From JBBSEZ01 sp038239195 (GTDB lineage: Bacteria > Planctomycetota > Planctomycetia > Gemmatales > Gemmataceae), in the NCBI GenBank assembly GCA_038239195.1, contig JBBSEZ010000539.1, positions 1 to 5,961 on the forward strand: a DNA stretch of 5,961 nucleotides, read 5' to 3'. Position 1 is the first letter of the stretch, and each line of letters begins with the position of its first letter. The notes beneath the pieces are model-generated. The model searched no databases. It saw nothing but the letters and a program-made list of their open reading frames with translations, and was not told the origin of the DNA. The position numbers and the translations under genes are program-made. Positions 5,681 to 5,961 of the stretch are shown here, in pieces.

Positions 5681-5961
5681 CGGCCATCAGCATGGCGTCG
5701 AGCTCCGTCGCCTGATGGCGGACGTAGGCCGGCGAGGCCATCAGTCGATCGACGAGCTTGGCGCGCTTGGCGGGATCGGCCGACTCGACGAACGCCCTGG
5801 TCTCGGCGGCGGTGGGGATACGGCCCACGAGGTCGAGGGTGAGCCGGCGGATGAGGGTGGCGTCGTCCGCCTGCGGGGCGGGCTTGACGTTCTCGTCCTT
5901 GAGCCGGGCGTCGAGGTAGTGGTCGATGGCTTCGTGGCAAGGCCGGGCGGGCGGGAGCAGG
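5671..5961 (-). CDS. DUF1549 protein, continuation up to the breakpoint
   Basis: This is the same gene as the minus-strand CDS at 1-206, since 5830-5961 repeats 1-132. Past the closure the frame continues as VGRIPTAAETRAF, then DPAKRAKLVDRLMASPAYVR, typical of DUF1549, whose members have an 'LDLxGRxPT' stretch and a 'LVDRLLASPxY' stretch. Recognisable family sequence ends near 'ELDAMLMAG' (about residue 118; 5680-5700). Beyond that the minus frame stays open to a stop at 5193, but it is only the antisense of the Ldh_2 gene, so the predicted 280-residue product in the circle would be a chimera with a nonsense tail. The catalytic or structural remainder of the protein is absent. The exact end is uncertain by about 15 bases. 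Confidence 0.8.
5830..5961. repeat. Terminal direct repeat, right copy (132 bp)
   Basis: This is the exact second copy of bases 1-132. Joining the copies gives a circle of 5829 bp, and 5829 is divisible by three, so each frame number carries over unchanged. The DUF1549 reading frame passes through the closure without a stop or a shift. That supports the closure as real sequence continuity and not a chance match. It does not tell whether the molecule was a circle, a tandem duplication or an assembly loop. Confidence 0.97.

Noticed and set aside
5193..5828. Minus-strand frame continuing DUF1549 through the Ldh_2 gene
   Set aside because: Only the part from about 5671 upward is DUF1549; the rest is antisense to a well-conserved Ldh_2 sequence, so I do not propose a true longer protein.
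3923..5842. A 639-codon plus-strand frame covering the carbonic anhydrase relic, the NHL body and more
   Set aside because: It strings together unrelated pieces: relic text, 70 residues of out-of-frame Arg-rich text, the middle NHL frame, then out-of-frame text of the NHL end and Ldh_2. The real NHL start is at 4266 with its own ribosome binding site.
1..5961. A plasmid, phage or satellite element, suggested by circular closure
   Set aside because: No replication, partition, mobilisation, integrase, capsid or toxin-antitoxin gene and no origin-like iterons are visible. Two chromosomal-type genes are cut at the join.

Overview
The window is GC-rich DNA with strongly G/C-biased third codon positions. 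It looks like chromosomal DNA of a planctomycete, probably Gemmata-like. The main reasons are a secreted DUF1549 (PSD1-type) protein, a family greatly expanded in Planctomycetes, and the style of the NHL-propeller and Ldh_2 genes. The assignment rests on recognising protein families by eye, not on a search. I see no rRNA, tRNA, CRISPR array, transposase, replication, mobilisation or phage gene.

Layout. The first 132 bases are repeated exactly as the last 132 bases (1-132 = 5830-5961), so the sequence closes on itself as a circle of 5829 bp. Read round that circle, a DUF1549 gene starts at 206 on the minus strand, crosses the closing point and continues to about 5670. There it runs head-on into the interior of an Ldh_2-family dehydrogenase gene on the plus strand. 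Both genes are cut at this one point. The divergent side, 207-917, holds the leader and a likely promoter of the DUF1549 gene, a 45-codon ORF that may be a gene remnant, and about 300 bases with nothing recognisable. A short putative exported protein (918-1232) and a decayed csrA (1450 to about 1590) follow.

The centre is one large intact gene (1625-3886, 753 aa). It fuses a SulP anion transporter, a STAS-like domain and a complete beta-carbonic anhydrase, and is best explained as a bicarbonate or other anion transporter coupled to CO2/HCO3- interconversion. About 160 bp downstream lies a fragment of a second, different beta-carbonic anhydrase in which a zinc-ligand cysteine codon is now TGG (Trp). 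Next comes an NHL-repeat beta-propeller gene (4266-5298) that needs two single-base corrections to read through. It is coupled by an ATGA overlap to the truncated Ldh_2 gene (5295 to about 5667).

Overall this is one healthy transporter-enzyme fusion surrounded by decaying or cut genes. I do not see a convincing new multi-gene system. The observations most worth checking are the circular topology with its double-gene breakpoint, the relic carbonic anhydrase beside an intact carbonic anhydrase fusion, and the paired frameshifts in the propeller gene.
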